DNA of 63,485 nucleotides from Clostridium neonatale (GCF_001458595.1 NZ_LN890326.1:251763-315247); one strand, 5' to 3'; shown: positions 9,381 to 20,330, counted from the first letter of the stretch. The notes: generated by a model not told the origin, from the letters alone. Program-made: numbers and translations.

Positions 9381-10667
9381 CTATTTAAGAAATCCTTTGT
9401 AGTGTCTAACTACCATTTGTGATTCTACTTTTCTAGTAAAATCTAAAGCAACGTTAATCATAATTAACAATGATGTTCCTGAAAAAGATATATTTTTAAA
9501 AGCTGTGTTATTTTCTATTAAAATTGGAGTTACTGCTAAGATTGCTGCTAATACTCCTCCGATAACTGCTAATCTATTTAATATCTTTTCAAAATAAATT
9601 GTTGTCTCTTCACCTGGTCTTATCCCTGGAATAAAGCCAGCTGATTTATGCAAGTTTTCTGACATCTCATCTGGTTTAAATGTAATCTGCATATAAAACC
9701 AATTGAAAAATATAGTAAGTACAGCATAAATCACTATATAACTCCAACTTTTTGAGTTAAATGGACATGTGTTATTAGTTAAAATCCATTGTGCCCAACT
9801 TTTATCACCACCAAATAATGTTGCAATAGTTCTCGGAAATTCCATAACTGACATAGAGAAAATTATGCCTAAAACTGCCGAACCAATTATACTAAGTGGA
9901 ATATGTGTTGATTGTGATTTAACCATCGCATTATTTCCTGAAGCAAACTTACCTGCATATTGTACTGGTATTCTTCTTTCAGATAATGAGAAGAACAATA
10001 CTGCTGCTAACAGTAATAAAATAAATGCTGTAAATAATACAATTGAAACAATACTTACACTACCTGCATCCTTAAGAACAATTATAGATCCAATTATTGT
10101 TGGAATTCTTGAAATTATATTAACAAAAATTAGTATAGATGTTCCATTTCCAATTCCCTTTACTGTTACCTGATCACCTAGCCACATACAAAATGTAGAA
10201 CCGACCACTAAAGTGAATACTATTACTATTTTTTGAGTTATTTCTAATCCCGCTGTTGCTCCACTATTTGCTAAAGTAGCATATATTCCATAGGCTAATA
10301 CAAAAGAAATAACTAATGCTACATAACGTGTTGCATTTTGTATCTTCTTTCTCCCTGAATCACCTTCTTTAGAAAGCTGCTCAAGCTGTGGAATAGCTAC
10401 AGTCAATAATTGTATTATGATAGATGAATTAATATATGGCATAACTCCAAGAGCTAATATACTTGCTCTACTAAAAGCCCCTCCAGATATTAAATCATAA
10501 AAACCTAGTAAACTCCCTGATTGAGATATATTCTTTAAATAATCAGAGTTAATTCCAGGAAGAGGAATGTGACTTCCCATCCTGAAAACTGCAACTAGTA
10601 ATATTGTCCATAAGAGTTTTTTCCTTAGTTCAGGTACCTTAAATGCATTACGTAGGGTTTGAAGCAT
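9381..10667 (-). CDS. secY: Preprotein translocase subunit SecY
   Basis: Channel subunit of the SecYEG translocon in the cytoplasmic membrane. The 428 residues hold about ten hydrophobic segments; the plug and channel region MGSHIPLPGIN, GIGNGTSILIF and the cytosolic loop FIPGIRPGEET are characteristic. It starts right after the rplO stop codon. SecE is encoded at 35597-35827 in this window. Confidence 0.97.
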   Translation of the reverse strand: MLQTLRNAFKVPELRKKLLWTILLVAVFRMGSHIPLPGINSDYLKNISQSGSLLGFYDLISGGAFSRASILALGVMPYINSSIIIQLLTVAIPQLEQLSKEGDSGRKKIQNATRYVALVISFVLAYGIYATLANSGATAGLEITQKIVIVFTLVVGSTFCMWLGDQVTVKGIGNGTSILIFVNIISRIPTIIGSIIVLKDAGSVSIVSIVLFTAFILLLLAAVLFFSLSERRIPVQYAGKFASGNNAMVKSQSTHIPLSIIGSAVLGIIFSMSVMEFPRTIATLFGGDKSWAQWILTNNTCPFNSKSWSYIVIYAVLTIFFNWFYMQITFKPDEMSENLHKSAGFIPGIRPGEETTIYFEKILNRLAVIGGVLAAILAVTPILIENNTAFKNISFSGTSLLIMINVALDFTRKVESQMVVRHYKGFLK

Positions 10668-10668
10668 T

Positions 10669-11109
10669 TTACATCACCTCAACTTTTCCTCCAGCTGCTT
10701 CTATCTTTTCTATAGCAGACTTAGAGAACTTACATCCTTTAACTGTTAAGCTCTTTTCTAAATTTCCGTTTCCAAGAATCTTAACTCCATCCAATACTTT
10801 ACTTATAACTCTTCTTTCAAGTAAAACTTCTGGAGTTATTTCTGTACCATTATCAAAGATGTTTAATCTATCAACATTTATGCTAACAATTTGTTTTGTA
10901 AATGGATTTGTGAAGCCTCTCTTAGGAAGTCTTCTATATAGAGGCATTTGTCCTCCTTCAAATCCAGGTCTTACTCCACCACCTGATCTAGCATTTTGGC
11001 CTTTTTCACCTTTACCAGCATTTCTACCTAATCCTGAACCAGTACCTCTACCAATTCTTTTAGGAGCCTTTTTACTGCCTGCTGCTGGTTTTAATTCGTG
11101 AAGTTTCAT
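10669..11109 (-). CDS. rplO: 50S ribosomal protein L15
   Basis: Late-assembly large-subunit protein. The 146 residues start [20 protein letters not shown] with the glycine-rich basic stretch [20 protein letters not shown] that winds through rRNA, then [13 protein letters not shown]. Neighbours rpmD and secY match the spc operon order. A GGAGG-type site precedes the start. Confidence 0.98.
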   Translation of the reverse strand: MKLHELKPAAGSKKAPKRIGRGTGSGLGRNAGKGEKGQNARSGGGVRPGFEGGQMPLYRRLPKRGFTNPFTKQIVSINVDRLNIFDNGTEITPEVLLERRVISKVLDGVKILGNGNLEKSLTVKGCKFSKSAIEKIEAAGGKVEVM

Positions 11110-11132
11110 ACTCAGTGCACCTCCTCTATATA

Positions 11133-11312
11133 TTAAACTTCTTCTACTTTTAGTAAGTAGTCTATTTTCTTAATCATACCTTGTACTTGAGGTGTTCCCT
11201 CAACTTCTACTGTTTTTCTTATCTTTCTAAGTCCTAGAGCATTTGCAGTAGCGATATGGTCTTTTTTTCTACCTATTAAGCTCTTTACTAATGTAACTCT
11301 TAATTTAGCCAT
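11133..11312 (-). CDS. rpmD: 50S ribosomal protein L30
   Basis: A 59-residue protein read as [20 protein letters not shown] then [20 protein letters not shown] and ending DYLLKVEEV. The L30 ferredoxin-like core motif (S.IGr...h..t..aLGLrk...v) is clear. It has an AGGAGG site and sits between rpsE and rplO as in other spc operons. Confidence 0.97.
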   Translation of the reverse strand: MAKLRVTLVKSLIGRKKDHIATANALGLRKIRKTVEVEGTPQVQGMIKKIDYLLKVEEV

Positions 11313-11324
11313 TGCAATATCCTC

Positions 11325-11822
11325 CTAACCTAATATTTCTTCTACAGACTTGCCTCTTAATTTAGCTATTTCTTCAGCTGTTCTTAAGTTTGCTAATCCG
11401 TTTATTGTAGCATTTACCATGTTATTTGGATTGTTTGAACCCAATGATTTAGCTCTTACATCTTTTAATCCTGCTAATTCTAATACAGCTCTTGCTGGAC
11501 CCCCAGCGATAACTCCTGTACCTTCTTTAGCTGGCATAATTAGAACATCAGCTGTTCCAAATTTTCCGTGTATTTCATGAGGAATTGTGTTTCCTACTAT
11601 TGCAACTTCTACTAAGTTTTTCTTAGCATCTTCTATTCCTTTTTTTATTGCTTCTGGGATTTCGATAGATTTACCCATTCCAACGCCAACGTGTCCGTTC
11701 TCATCACCAACAACAACTAATGCGCTGAATCTGAAGTTTCTACCACCCTTAACAACCTTAGTAACTCTGTTTATGAAAACAACCTTTTCTTTAAGGTCTA
11801 GTGTACTAGGATCGATTCTCAT
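11325..11822 (-). CDS. rpsE: 30S ribosomal protein S5
   Basis: Small-subunit protein affecting decoding fidelity and helicase activity at mRNA entry. The 165 residues start [20 protein letters not shown]; the double-stranded RNA-binding part has [20 protein letters not shown], and the C-terminal part has [19 protein letters not shown] and [10 protein letters not shown]. Standard spc operon position. Confidence 0.98.
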   Translation of the reverse strand: MRIDPSTLDLKEKVVFINRVTKVVKGGRNFRFSALVVVGDENGHVGVGMGKSIEIPEAIKKGIEDAKKNLVEVAIVGNTIPHEIHGKFGTADVLIMPAKEGTGVIAGGPARAVLELAGLKDVRAKSLGSNNPNNMVNATINGLANLRTAEEIAKLRGKSVEEILG

Positions 11823-11840
11823 TGATTTCCCTCCTTATTA

Positions 11841-12200
11841 TTAGAATTGTAATCCTGCTTCTCTTGCTGCTTCTGCTAATTCTTTAACTCTTCCATGGTA
11901 TATGTATCCGCCTCTATCAAATACCACTTCAGTGATTCCTTTTTCAATAGCTCTTTTAGCAACTACTTCACCTACAAGTTTAGCTCCTTCTTTATTTCCG
12001 CCTTTAGCCGAAAAATCCTTATCTAAACTTGAAGCTGCTACTAATGTAACGCCATTTATATCATCTATAACTTGTGCATATATATTCTTTTCACTCTTGA
12101 AAACTGAAAGTCTTGGTCTTTCAACTGTACCAAATACTTTTTTACGAACTCTAAGGTGACGTTTTTCTCTACTTGCCTTTTTGTCTACCTTTTTGAACAT
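11841..12200 (-). CDS. rplR: 50S ribosomal protein L18
   Basis: 5S rRNA-binding protein. The 119 residues begin [20 protein letters not shown] (basic tail) and show [20 protein letters not shown] and the C-terminal [20 protein letters not shown], the family hallmark. It lies between rplF and rpsE with short gaps. Confidence 0.98.
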   Translation of the reverse strand: MFKKVDKKASREKRHLRVRKKVFGTVERPRLSVFKSEKNIYAQVIDDINGVTLVAASSLDKDFSAKGGNKEGAKLVGEVVAKRAIEKGITEVVFDRGGYIYHGRVKELAEAAREAGLQF

Positions 12201-12220
12201 ATGGACTCACTCCTTCCTAC

Positions 12221-12763
12221 TTATTTTTTACCAGTTTTACCTTCTTTACGTCTGATCACTTCATTTTCGTACTTGATACCTTTACCCTTATATGGTTCTG
12301 GTAATCTCCACTTTCTGATATCGGCTGCTGCAAAACCAACTTTTTCTTTGTCAATACCTTTAACAACAACTCTAGTAGCAGCTGGAGTTTCGAATGTGAT
12401 TCCATCAATAGGTTCTATTTCAACTGGATGTGAATATCCAAGGTTCATTACAAGCTTCTTTCCTTGTAATTGAGCTCTATAACCAACACCAACTAAATCT
12501 AAAGTCTTTTGGTAACCTTCAGTAACTCCAATTACCATGTTATTAATTAATGCTCTTGTTAAACCATGAAGAGCTCTGTGTTCTTTTACATCACTATCTC
12601 TAGTAACGACTACTTCGTTATTTTCAATAGCTATGTTAATGTCTTTGTGCATATCTTTAACTAATTCACCTTTTGGTCCTTTAACTGTAACAACGTTGTC
12701 TGGTGTTACAGTTACAGTTACGCCAGCAGGAATAGCTATTGGTAATCTACCCACTCTTGACAT
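12221..12763 (-). CDS. rplF: 50S ribosomal protein L6
   Basis: Large-subunit protein near the factor-binding centre. The 180 residues start [20 protein letters not shown]; the C-terminal signature [20 protein letters not shown] and [20 protein letters not shown] are typical. The 75-nt gap to rpsH is the longest in this part of the operon and shows no obvious structure. Confidence 0.98.
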   Translation of the reverse strand: MSRVGRLPIAIPAGVTVTVTPDNVVTVKGPKGELVKDMHKDINIAIENNEVVVTRDSDVKEHRALHGLTRALINNMVIGVTEGYQKTLDLVGVGYRAQLQGKKLVMNLGYSHPVEIEPIDGITFETPAATRVVVKGIDKEKVGFAAADIRKWRLPEPYKGKGIKYENEVIRRKEGKTGKK

Positions 12764-12838
12764 AAGTGCACCTCCTGTATTATTTGAAAATTGTATCGTA
12801 ATTCAACAATTTATACTTATTATCTATAATTTATACTA

Positions 12839-13237
12839 TTACCAAACGTAGCAGATTACTTCTCCACCTAAACCGTTCTTTCTAGCTTCTCTATCTACCA
12901 TTATTCCTTTTGAAGTTGAAACAACTGCAATACCTAATCCATTAAGAACCTTAGGAACTTCATCTTTCTTACAGTATACTCTTAATCCTGGCTTAGATAT
13001 TCTCTTTATTCCAGTAATAACTCTTTCTTTGTTAGCTCCATATTTAAGAGATAATCTTAGCATTGGAACAACACCATCGTTATATTCATTAATTTCTTTA
13101 ATATAACCCTCTTGTAATAATATATTTGCAATTTCCTTCTTAACCTTTGAAGAAGGTACTTCTACCACTTCATGTCTTACAGAATTAGCATTTCTCACAC
13201 GAGTTAATAAATCTGCTATTGGATCTGTCATAACCAT
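12839..13237 (-). CDS. rpsH: 30S ribosomal protein S8
   Basis: Primary 16S rRNA-binding protein and, in E. coli, the repressor of the spc operon. The 132 residues begin [20 protein letters not shown] and end with [20 protein letters not shown], the conserved RNA-contacting loop. Positioned after the zinc S14 gene. Confidence 0.98.
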   Translation of the reverse strand: MVMTDPIADLLTRVRNANSVRHEVVEVPSSKVKKEIANILLQEGYIKEINEYNDGVVPMLRLSLKYGANKERVITGIKRISKPGLRVYCKKDEVPKVLNGLGIAVVSTSKGIMVDREARKNGLGGEVICYVW

Positions 13238-13269
13238 TTAATGTGCCTCCTTTCATTACATGTTTCTTC

Positions 13270-13455
13270 TTACCAACTTGCTTTTCTACAACCTGGAATT
13301 TCGCCCTTATAAGCAAGTTCTCTAAAACAAATACGGCATACTCCATATTTCTTTAATACAGCATGTGGTCTTCCACATATTCTACATCTAGTATAAGCTC
13401 TAGTTTTATATTTAGGAGTTTTGCTCCACTTTTCGATTATAGCCTTACGTGCCAT
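13270..13455 (-). CDS. rpsZ: 30S ribosomal protein S14, type Z
   Basis: A 61-residue zinc-ribbon S14 (the short C+ form). It shows [20 protein letters not shown] and two C-x2-C pairs, CRICGRPH and CRIC, spaced 12 residues apart. It has a GGAGG site and lies between rplE and rpsH, as in Firmicutes. No second, zinc-free S14 is in the window. Confidence 0.97.
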   Translation of the reverse strand: MARKAIIEKWSKTPKYKTRAYTRCRICGRPHAVLKKYGVCRICFRELAYKGEIPGCRKASW

Positions 13456-13471
13456 CGTGTTACCTCCTTAA

Positions 13472-14011
13472 TTATTGAGCAAATGGCATTCCAAGGAATC
13501 TTAATAATTCCCTAGCTTCTTCATCAGTATTTGCTGATGTTACGAAGATTATATCCATTCCTCTTACTTTATCTATTTTATCATATTCTATTTCTGGGAA
13601 TATTAATTGTTCTTTAATTCCTAATGAGTAGTTTCCTCTACCATCGAACGCTTTGCTTGAAACTCCTCTAAAATCTCTAACTCTAGGTAAAGCAATAGAT
13701 ACTAATTTATCAGCAAATTCATACATTTTTGCTTTTCTTAAAGTAACCTTACAACCTAAAGGCATATTTTCTCTAATTTTGAAATTAGCTACTGATTTCT
13801 TAGCTCTAGTCAATATTGGTTTTTGGCCTGAGATTAATGTTAGATCATTAACAGCTGCTTCTAAAACCTTTTGGTTTTCTCTAGCTTCACCAACTCCCAT
13901 GTTAATTACGATTTTTTCTAATTTTGGTACTTCCATAATATTCTTGTATCCGAACTTCTCGATCATAGCTGGAACTACTTCTTTTTCGTATCTTTCTTGA
14001 AGTCTTACCAT
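13472..14011 (-). CDS. rplE: 50S ribosomal protein L5
   Basis: Binds 5S rRNA and contacts P-site tRNA. The 179 residues show the conserved [53 protein letters not shown] and [20 protein letters not shown]. Length and place after rplX are standard. Confidence 0.98.
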   Translation of the reverse strand: MVRLQERYEKEVVPAMIEKFGYKNIMEVPKLEKIVINMGVGEARENQKVLEAAVNDLTLISGQKPILTRAKKSVANFKIRENMPLGCKVTLRKAKMYEFADKLVSIALPRVRDFRGVSSKAFDGRGNYSLGIKEQLIFPEIEYDKIDKVRGMDIIFVTSANTDEEARELLRFLGMPFAQ

Positions 14012-14035
14012 ATTTATTTACCTCCTTTCAAAATG

Positions 14036-14350
14036 TTAGAATGTTTCTCCACATTTTTTACAAACTCTAACTTTAGTGCCGTCATCTAATATTTTATTAT
14101 TGATTCTAGTTGCGTTTTTACACTTAGTGCAATATAACATAACTTTTGAACTATTAATAGCAGCTTCTTTTTCAATAATAGCGCTTTCCATTTGAGCTTT
14201 ATTAGCTTTTTGATGTTTCTTTACTATATTAACTCCTTGAACAAGAACTTTTCCTGTCTTTGGAGATACCTTTAAAACTTCTCCAGTTTTCCCTTTATCT
14301 TTACCAGATATAACTATAACTGTATCATTCTTTCTTACATGTACCTTCAA
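14036..14350 (-). CDS. rplX: 50S ribosomal protein L24
   Basis: Assembly-initiating large-subunit protein. The 104 residues begin with a KOW motif (KNDTVIVISGKDKGKTGEVL) and end with a C-x2-C...C-x2-C ribbon (CTKC, CKKCG) common in Firmicutes. A GGAGG site lies upstream in the short gap after rplN. Confidence 0.97.
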   Translation of the reverse strand: MKVHVRKNDTVIVISGKDKGKTGEVLKVSPKTGKVLVQGVNIVKKHQKANKAQMESAIIEKEAAINSSKVMLYCTKCKNATRINNKILDDGTKVRVCKKCGETF

Positions 14351-14367
14351 TGTTTAGACACCTCCTT

Positions 14368-14736
14368 TTATAGAACTTCTGGTGCTAATGATAATATTTT
14401 ATTGAATTCTTTATCTCTTAGCTCCCTAGCAACAGGCCCAAAGATACGAGTTCCTCTTGGTTGTTTGTCATCTTTGATTATAACCGCTGCGTTTTCATCG
14501 AATTTTATATATGAACCATCTGCTCTTCTTACGCCTCTTACAGATCTAACTATAACTGCCTTTACAACATCACCTTTTTTAACAACTCCACCTGGTGTTG
14601 CACTTTTAACGCTAGCTACTATAACGTCACCGATGTTACCAAACTTTCTCTTTGATCCGCCTAAAACTCTGATACACATAATTTCTTTTGCACCTGAATT
14701 ATCTGCAACCTTTAATAAGGTTTGTTGTTGTATCAT
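14368..14736 (-). CDS. rplN: 50S ribosomal protein L14
   Basis: Intersubunit-bridge protein. The 122 residues start [20 protein letters not shown]; the signature [20 protein letters not shown] and the central [14 protein letters not shown] are clear. The neighbours rpsQ and rplX complete the expected order. Confidence 0.98.
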   Translation of the reverse strand: MIQQQTLLKVADNSGAKEIMCIRVLGGSKRKFGNIGDVIVASVKSATPGGVVKKGDVVKAVIVRSVRGVRRADGSYIKFDENAAVIIKDDKQPRGTRIFGPVARELRDKEFNKILSLAPEVL

Positions 14737-14766
14737 TATATTACCCTCCTTTCAGTCTTCAAGCCT

Positions 14767-15021
14767 CTATTTAGCTTTTTCAACTATTTCAACAAGTCTC
14801 CATCTTTTATCTTTAGATAAAGGTCTAGTTTCCATTATTAATACTCTATCATTAATTTTTGCATCATTATTTTCATCATGAACTTTAAATTTTGTTGTTC
14901 TATTAACAGTTTTTCCATACAACGGATGTCTAACCTTAGTTTCAACAGCAACTACGATAGTTTTTTCCATTTTGTCTGAAACAACTCTACCGATTCTTTT
15001 CTTTCTTAATCCTCTTTCCAT
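14767..15021 (-). CDS. rpsQ: 30S ribosomal protein S17
   Basis: OB-fold primary rRNA-binding protein. The 84 residues show [39 protein letters not shown] and [20 protein letters not shown], all typical. GGAGG ribosome site upstream; follows rpmC. Confidence 0.98.
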   Translation of the reverse strand: MERGLRKKRIGRVVSDKMEKTIVVAVETKVRHPLYGKTVNRTTKFKVHDENNDAKINDRVLIMETRPLSKDKRWRLVEIVEKAK

Positions 15022-15045
15022 TAGAGTTTAACCTCCTTCCAACTT

Positions 15046-15258
15046 TTATTGTTCCAATGCTCTTAATTCTTCTTCTCTTAAGATGGTTTTTATTTGGGCT
15101 ATAGATTTTTTAACTTCTCTTATTCTCATTGGATTTTCTAATTGTCCTGTAGCTAGTTGGAATCTTAAGTTGAATAATTCAGCTTTAAGATCTCCTAATT
15201 TAACTGCTAAGTCTTGAGGATTGCTTGATCTTAATTCTTTTAATTCTCTAGCCTTCAT
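15046..15258 (-). CDS. rpmC: 50S ribosomal protein L29
   Basis: A small coiled-coil protein at the exit tunnel that helps dock trigger factor and SRP. The 70 residues begin [20 protein letters not shown] and contain [20 protein letters not shown], the family signature. Its start codon shares one base with the rplP stop codon, indicating coupling. Confidence 0.98.
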   Translation of the reverse strand: MKARELKELRSSNPQDLAVKLGDLKAELFNLRFQLATGQLENPMRIREVKKSIAQIKTILREEELRALEQ

Positions 15259-15692
15259 TATTTTTCACCACCCATTTCCTCAAAATCTCTTTTTGTAACA
15301 AACTTTGTCTTTACAGGAAGTTTATGTGATGCAAGTCTCATAGCTTCTCTTGCAGTATCTTCTGCTACTCCTGATAATTCAAATAAAACTCTACCTGGTT
15401 TAACTACTGCTACCCAGTATTCTGGTGAACCTTTACCTGAACCCATTCTTGTTTCTGCTGGTTTTTCAGTAACTGGCTTATCTGGGAAAATCTTTATCCA
15501 AAGTTTTCCTCCTCTTTTAATATATCTATTGATAGCAATTCTGGCAGATTCAATTTGGTTACTAGTAATCCATCCACAAGTTGTTGCTTGTATACCGTAA
15601 TCTCCATAAGCTAAGAAATTACCTCTAGTAGCTTTACCTTTCATTCTACCACGTTGTACCTTACGATGTTTTACTCTTTTAGGCATTAACAT
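15258..15692 (-). CDS. rplP: 50S ribosomal protein L16
   Basis: Contacts A-site tRNA and is essential in late 50S assembly. The 144 residues start [20 protein letters not shown] and contain [24 protein letters not shown] features and [20 protein letters not shown]. The start is preceded by GGAGG. Overlaps rpmC by one base. Confidence 0.98.
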   Translation of the reverse strand: MLMPKRVKHRKVQRGRMKGKATRGNFLAYGDYGIQATTCGWITSNQIESARIAINRYIKRGGKLWIKIFPDKPVTEKPAETRMGSGKGSPEYWVAVVKPGRVLFELSGVAEDTAREAMRLASHKLPVKTKFVTKRDFEEMGGEK

Positions 15693-15709
15693 GACTTATT
15701 CCTCCTTTC

Positions 15710-16375
15710 TTATGCGTTAGCCTCTTCCTTTTCAACTTTCTTAGTTGGAAGAACCTCTCCATTATAAACCCAAACTTTAACTCCAATTTTTCCATATGTT
15801 GTATCTGCTTCTGCAAATCCATAATTTATATCAGCTCTTAATGTTTGTAGTGGAATTGTTCCTTCATGATATTGTTCAGTTCTTGCGATTTCAGCTCCAC
15901 CTAATCTTCCTGAACATGCAGTCTTAACACCTTTAATTCCGTGTTTCATAGCTCTTTGCATTGTTTGCTTCATAGCTCTTCTGAAAGAAATTCTCTTTTC
16001 TAATTGTGCTGCAATGTTTTCTGCCATTAATTGAGCATCACATTCAGCACTCTTAACTTCAACAATGTTTATTAAAACATTTTTATCTTTAATAAATGAA
16101 GTTAATTTACCTTTTAAAGCTTCAATTCCTGCTCCACCTTTTCCAATAATAACACCTGGCTTTGCAGTGTGTATATTTAACTTAACTCTCTTAGCAGCTC
16201 TTTCGATTTCTACTTTAGAAATACCCGCTGAGAAAAGTTCTTTTTTAACAAACTTTCTTATTTTGTTATCTTCAACTAGGTTATCTGCAAAATTTTTCTT
16301 GTTAGCATACCATTTTGCATCCCAACCCTTGATGACACCTACTCTAAGGCCGTGAGGATTTACTTTTTGACCCAC
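15710..16375 (-). CDS. rpsC: 30S ribosomal protein S3
   Basis: mRNA-entry protein with helicase activity. The 221 residues start [20 protein letters not shown], hold a KH domain with [19 protein letters not shown], and a C-terminal domain with [20 protein letters not shown]. Standard place between rplV and rplP. Confidence 0.98.
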   Translation of the reverse strand: MGQKVNPHGLRVGVIKGWDAKWYANKKNFADNLVEDNKIRKFVKKELFSAGISKVEIERAAKRVKLNIHTAKPGVIIGKGGAGIEALKGKLTSFIKDKNVLINIVEVKSAECDAQLMAENIAAQLEKRISFRRAMKQTMQRAMKHGIKGVKTACSGRLGGAEIARTEQYHEGTIPLQTLRADINYGFAEADTTYGKIGVKVWVYNGEVLPTKKVEKEEANA

Positions 16376-16396
16376 TTGCTTTTCCCTCCTTCTAAA

Positions 16397-16732
16397 CTAA
16401 GCTCTTTCTTTAACAACTAGTGTTATGTTGCTTGTTTTCTTTAAAATCTTAAATGCTCTACCTTGTGCATGTGGTTGGAATCTCTTCAATGTTGGACCTT
16501 GACCCACAAAGCATTCTGAAACAAATAAGTTATCAGCATTTAATTCTAAATTATGTTCTGCATTTGCAACAGCTGATTTTAATACTTTTTTAATTACTAC
16601 TGCTGCTTCTCTTGGCGTATATTCTAATATAGCAAAAGCTTCATTAACTTGCTTTCCTCTAATTAAATCTAGAACAACTCCTACTTTTGTTGGAGACATT
16701 CTAACATATTTTGCTATAGCTTTAGCTTCCAT
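16397..16732 (-). CDS. rplV: 50S ribosomal protein L22
   Basis: Lines the peptide exit tunnel with its long beta-hairpin. The 111 residues show [20 protein letters not shown] and the hairpin [20 protein letters not shown], with the macrolide-relevant tip. Follows rpsS by 20 nt. Confidence 0.98.
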   Translation of the reverse strand: MEAKAIAKYVRMSPTKVGVVLDLIRGKQVNEAFAILEYTPREAAVVIKKVLKSAVANAEHNLELNADNLFVSECFVGQGPTLKRFQPHAQGRAFKILKKTSNITLVVKERA

Positions 16733-16752
16733 TTATGATCCTCCTTTCAAGG

Positions 16753-17025
16753 CTATCTCTTTGATGTTTTATCATCGTGACCTTTATAAGTTCTAGTTAA
16801 TACAAATTCACCTAACTTATGGCCAACCATATCTTCTGATATATAAACAGGTACATGCTTTCTTCCATCATGAACAGCAATTGTGTGTCCTATGAAAGCT
16901 GGATAGATAGTTGAACTTCTTGACCAAGTCTTTACAACCTTTTTTTCTCCAGCTTTATTCATTTCTTCTACCTTATTAAAAAGTCCTTCATGAACAAAAG
17001 GTGCTTTCTTTGTTGATCTACTCAC
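16753..17025 (-). CDS. rpsS: 30S ribosomal protein S19 (GTG start)
   Basis: Small-subunit head protein partnering S13. I start at the GTG at 17025 (90 aa, [20 protein letters not shown]) because GGGAGG lies just upstream and S19 proteins start with a short SRS motif; an in-frame ATG at 17064 would add 13 unrelated residues across that site. Family motifs [20 protein letters not shown] and [20 protein letters not shown] are clear. It is slightly shorter than the common 92-94 residues. Confidence 0.95.
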   Translation of the reverse strand: MSRSTKKAPFVHEGLFNKVEEMNKAGEKKVVKTWSRSSTIYPAFIGHTIAVHDGRKHVPVYISEDMVGHKLGEFVLTRTYKGHDDKTSKR

Positions 17026-17093
17026 TAATATGCCTCCCTTCATAAAATCATCAAGTTTAAGCAACTTGAAGAGAAATAAGTATTCTCCTCAAA

Positions 17094-17924
17094 CTACTTT
17101 CTTCTATCTTTAATGATGAATTTATCTGAATATTTCTTAGTTTTTCTAGTTTTGTAACCAAGAGCTGGTTTACCCCATGGAGTAACTGGACTTGGTCTAC
17201 CGATTGGTGATTTACCTTCACCACCACCATGAGGGTGATCGTTAGGATTCATAACAGAACCTCTTACTGTTGGTCTCCATCCCATATGTCTCTTTCTACC
17301 TGCTTTACCGATATTTACAATATCGTTAGTAGTATTTGAAAGACTTCCTATTGTTGCTCTACATTCGATTCTTACATATCTCATTTCACCTGATGGTAAT
17401 CTAAGAGTTGCATAATCTCCTTCTTTAGCCATTAATTGCGCAGAAGTACCAGCCGATCTTACTAATTGACCACCTTTACCTGTTTGTAATTCCACGTTAT
17501 GAATTACTGTACCTACTGGTATATTCTTTAATGGTAAAGCGTTACCTGGTTTGATATCAGCATTTACTCCTGATTCAATAACGTCTCCAACTTTTAAAGC
17601 TGATGGTGCAAGAATATATCTTTTTTCACCGTCTGCGTATATAACTAAGGCTATATATGCTGTTCTATTTGGATCATATTCTATAGTCGCAACCTTTGCT
17701 GGAATTCCATCCTTATTTCTTTTAAAATCTATAATTCTATATTTTCTCTTAGCACCGCCACCACGATGTCTAACAGTAATTTTACCTTGAGCATTTCTAC
17801 CCGCTTTACTTTTTAAAGTAACAAGAAGTGACTTTTCTGGTGATTGTGAAGTAATTTCTTCAAATGTTGCCATTGTCATTTGTCTTCTTGATGGAGTAAT
17901 CGGATTAAATTTTTTAACTGCCAT
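17094..17924 (-). CDS. rplB: 50S ribosomal protein L2
   Basis: Largest conserved peptidyl-transferase-region protein. The 276 residues show [40 protein letters not shown], and the C-terminal [20 protein letters not shown] containing the conserved histidine near the catalytic centre. Standard order rplW-rplB-rpsS. Confidence 0.98.
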   Translation of the reverse strand: MAVKKFNPITPSRRQMTMATFEEITSQSPEKSLLVTLKSKAGRNAQGKITVRHRGGGAKRKYRIIDFKRNKDGIPAKVATIEYDPNRTAYIALVIYADGEKRYILAPSALKVGDVIESGVNADIKPGNALPLKNIPVGTVIHNVELQTGKGGQLVRSAGTSAQLMAKEGDYATLRLPSGEMRYVRIECRATIGSLSNTTNDIVNIGKAGRKRHMGWRPTVRGSVMNPNDHPHGGGEGKSPIGRPSPVTPWGKPALGYKTRKTKKYSDKFIIKDRRK

Positions 17925-17983
17925 TAAAATTCCCTCCTTCTTTAAGCTTTTCTGGTGTTCCTACACCAATAATGGCTTTAATA

Positions 17984-18280
17984 TTATTGCATTCCTTCGA
18001 AGAATTCAATTCCGTTGCTTTCTTCTGTTAATGTAACAACAGCTTTCTTGTAGTCTGATCTTTTACCTACATGTACGCCCATTCTCTTAGTTTTTCCCAA
18101 ACCATTTATAGTATTAACACTTTCAACTTTTACGTTGAATACCTCTTCTACAGCTCTCTTTATTTGAGATTTATTTGCATCAACATGAACGATAAAAGTG
18201 TACTTCTTTTCAGCCATATCAGCCATACTCTTTTCAGTTATAACTGGTTTTCTGATTATATCATGACTAGTTAATTTCAT
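17984..18280 (-). CDS. rplW: 50S ribosomal protein L23
   Basis: Exit-tunnel docking site for trigger factor and SRP. The 98 residues include [33 protein letters not shown] and [20 protein letters not shown]. The start shares one base with the rplD stop. The 59-nt gap to rplB holds a short GGTGT/ACACC hairpin of unknown meaning. Confidence 0.98.
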   Translation of the reverse strand: MKLTSHDIIRKPVITEKSMADMAEKKYTFIVHVDANKSQIKRAVEEVFNVKVESVNTINGLGKTKRMGVHVGKRSDYKKAVVTLTEESNGIEFFEGMQ

Positions 18281-18900
18281 TATGCGTACACCTCCTCAAT
18301 TTTAGATACAGCATCTTTTGTAACGATTAATTTTTCATATTTTAATAAATCATATACATTGATGTTGTTAGCTGGAATTACGCTTACGCCTTCAATATTT
18401 CTTGCTGACTTGTATACAGCTTCATTTGATTCAGCAGTAATTATCAATGCTTTTTTAGCTTCTAAAGCTTTTAACATATCAACTACTATTCTTGTTTTTG
18501 GTGCCTCAAAACTTAATTCATCTAAAACTATCATTTGTTCATTTTGAACTTTAGTAGTTAAAGCTGATTTCATAGCAACCTTTCTCATACTCTTTGGAAC
18601 TGCCATTCTGTAATCTCTTGGCTTTGGAGCGAATACTATACCACCTTTAATCCATTGAGGTGCTCTGATAGAACCTTGTCTTGCTCTTCCAGTACCTTTT
18701 TGTCTCCAAGGTTTAATTCCTCCCCCTCTAACTTCAGATCTTGTTTTAGCAGATTGAGTTCCTTGTCTTTTATTAGCTAATAACGCTACTACTACTTGAT
18801 GTAATGCATATTCATTAACTTCTGTCGCAAACACTGTTTCATTTAATTGCATTTCATCAACTTTTTTTCCTTCTTTATTAAATATTCCTACTGTAGGCAT
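18280..18900 (-). CDS. rplD: 50S ribosomal protein L4
   Basis: Tunnel protein; in E. coli it also represses the S10 operon by binding its leader. The 206 residues show the extended loop [20 protein letters not shown] and [20 protein letters not shown]. Located between rplC and rplW. Whether L4 acts on the structured leader ahead of rpsJ here is unknown. Confidence 0.98.
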   Translation of the reverse strand: MPTVGIFNKEGKKVDEMQLNETVFATEVNEYALHQVVVALLANKRQGTQSAKTRSEVRGGGIKPWRQKGTGRARQGSIRAPQWIKGGIVFAPKPRDYRMAVPKSMRKVAMKSALTTKVQNEQMIVLDELSFEAPKTRIVVDMLKALEAKKALIITAESNEAVYKSARNIEGVSVIPANNINVYDLLKYEKLIVTKDAVSKIEEVYA

Positions 18901-18925
18901 TCTATTTCCTCCTTTCCTATAAAAA

Positions 18926-19555
18926 TTAAACTCTTACTGTATCTTTAATTACTACTGTACCTTTGTTAGGTCCTGGAATTCCACCCTTAATTAATATTAA
19001 GTTCTTTTCTGGAATAACCTTAACAACTTCTAAGTTTAATACAGTTGTATTTACAGATCCCATATGTCCTGGCATTCTCTTATTTTTGAATGTTCTTGAT
19101 GGATCTGAAGAAGCTCCCATTGAACCTGGTGCTCTATGGAACTTAGAACCGTGTGTCATAGGTCCTCTTTGTTGATTCCATCTCTTGATAGCTCCTTGGA
19201 ATCCCTTACCTTTTGAAACTGCTGATACATCTACTTTATCTCCAATTTCAAATACATCAGCTTTTATTTCTTGACCTACTTCATAAGTACTTATGTCTTC
19301 TAATCTAAATTCTTTAAGAGTTCTTCTTACACTAACCCCTGCCTTTGCGAAAGTACCTTTTCTTGGCTTGTTAGCTAATTTTTCTCTTATTTCTTCAAAA
19401 CCAACTTGTATTGCTTCATAACCATCTTTTTCTACAGTTTTCTTTTGAACAACAACACATGGGCCAGCTTCTACTACAGTAACTGGAATAACTTTACCCT
19501 TTTCATCAAAAATTTGAGTCATTCCAACTTTTTTACCAATTATAGCTTTTTTCAT
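18926..19555 (-). CDS. rplC: 50S ribosomal protein L3
   Basis: Early-assembly large-subunit protein. The 209 residues begin [20 protein letters not shown] and contain [20 protein letters not shown] and [20 protein letters not shown], whose loop approaches the peptidyl-transferase centre. Follows rpsJ. Confidence 0.98.
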   Translation of the reverse strand: MKKAIIGKKVGMTQIFDEKGKVIPVTVVEAGPCVVVQKKTVEKDGYEAIQVGFEEIREKLANKPRKGTFAKAGVSVRRTLKEFRLEDISTYEVGQEIKADVFEIGDKVDVSAVSKGKGFQGAIKRWNQQRGPMTHGSKFHRAPGSMGASSDPSRTFKNKRMPGHMGSVNTTVLNLEVVKVIPEKNLILIKGGIPGPNKGTVVIKDTVRV

Positions 19556-19626
19556 GTATTTACACCTCCCAAACTAATTAGCGGACTTTTTACAATCATA
19601 ACTAGCCGTTTTCTTTAAATTTTATA

Positions 19627-19935
19627 TTATAGTTTAATTTCTATATCTACACCAGCTGGAAGATTTAATCTCATTAATGCATCAACAGTTTTTGGTGATG
19701 GATTAACTATATCGATTAATCTTTTATGCGTTCTGATTTCGAATTGTTCTCTTGAATCTTTATACTTGTGCACTGCTCTTAATATTGTAACAACATCTTT
19801 TTCAGTTGGTAGTGGTACTGGACCTACAACTTTAGCTCCTGTTGTTTTTGCAGTTTCAGTAATTTTTTCAGCTGATTGATCTAATATTGTATGATCAAAA
19901 GCTTTTAATCTTATCCTTATTTTTTGCTTTGACAT
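19627..19935 (-). CDS. rpsJ: 30S ribosomal protein S10 (NusE)
   Basis: Small-subunit head protein and, as NusE, partner of NusG/NusB in antitermination. Starting at 19935 gives 102 residues, [20 protein letters not shown]..., the normal length, with a GGAGG site just upstream; an in-frame 15-codon extension would run through that site and is rejected. The RTHKRLIDI motif is present. First gene of the superoperon. Confidence 0.97.
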   Translation of the reverse strand: MSKQKIRIRLKAFDHTILDQSAEKITETAKTTGAKVVGPVPLPTEKDVVTILRAVHKYKDSREQFEIRTHKRLIDIVNPSPKTVDALMRLNLPAGVDIEIKL

Positions 19936-20124
19936 TTCATTTCCCTCCTTTTTTATGTACGTTTTACTTCTAACGCACAACAGCGACTATGTGTAAACTG
20001 TTCCAGGTGTTTCATATACACCAAAGACGCTACAAAGCCCTGTTGTTGAGTTCTAGACTCAAACTTACTCATCAAGAATTACCCGGAAGTCCGGCAACCT
20101 CTCGAATCCGTGTCGTTATACAAC
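19936..20124 (-). promoter_or_regulatory. Structured leader of the S10 operon
   Basis: About 190 nt of untranslated leader between the promoter and rpsJ, far more GC-rich than its surroundings. Hairpins seen in order: CCGG/CCGG with a 4-nt loop (20083-20094), TTGAGT/ACTCAA (around 20046-20062), and a long-range stem ACAACAG/CTGTTGT that encloses a GGTGT/ACACC hairpin. No terminator-like U-run is visible, so control at translation or by a bound ribosomal protein is more likely than attenuation. The ligand is unknown. Confidence 0.55.
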
Positions 20125-20130
20125 TTCTTT

Positions 20131-20159
20131 ATTATACTATTCTCAATAAATATTTTCAA
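20131..20159 (-). promoter_or_regulatory. Promoter of the S10-spc-alpha operon
   Basis: TTGAAA at 20154-20159, 17-nt spacer, perfect TATAAT at 20131-20136, reading into the rpsJ leader. Confidence 0.85.
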
Positions 20160-20330
20160 GTTTTTTTTTATTTTTTAAAAAATTTAATAAAAATAATTAT
20201 CCTGAAGTATTTAACACAAATATATTTTAGATTTTTACTCATAAAAATACAATATATTTATTTAAGGTTTTATATCCATATTTTATCTTTTACTGCTTTA
20301 ACAACACTACCATTAATATTTTATGTAAAT

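Noticed and set aside
10643..19618. Many long plus-strand open frames opposite the ribosomal genes
   Set aside because: They are mirror frames of well-conserved ribosomal protein genes, lack ribosome sites and have low-complexity composition.
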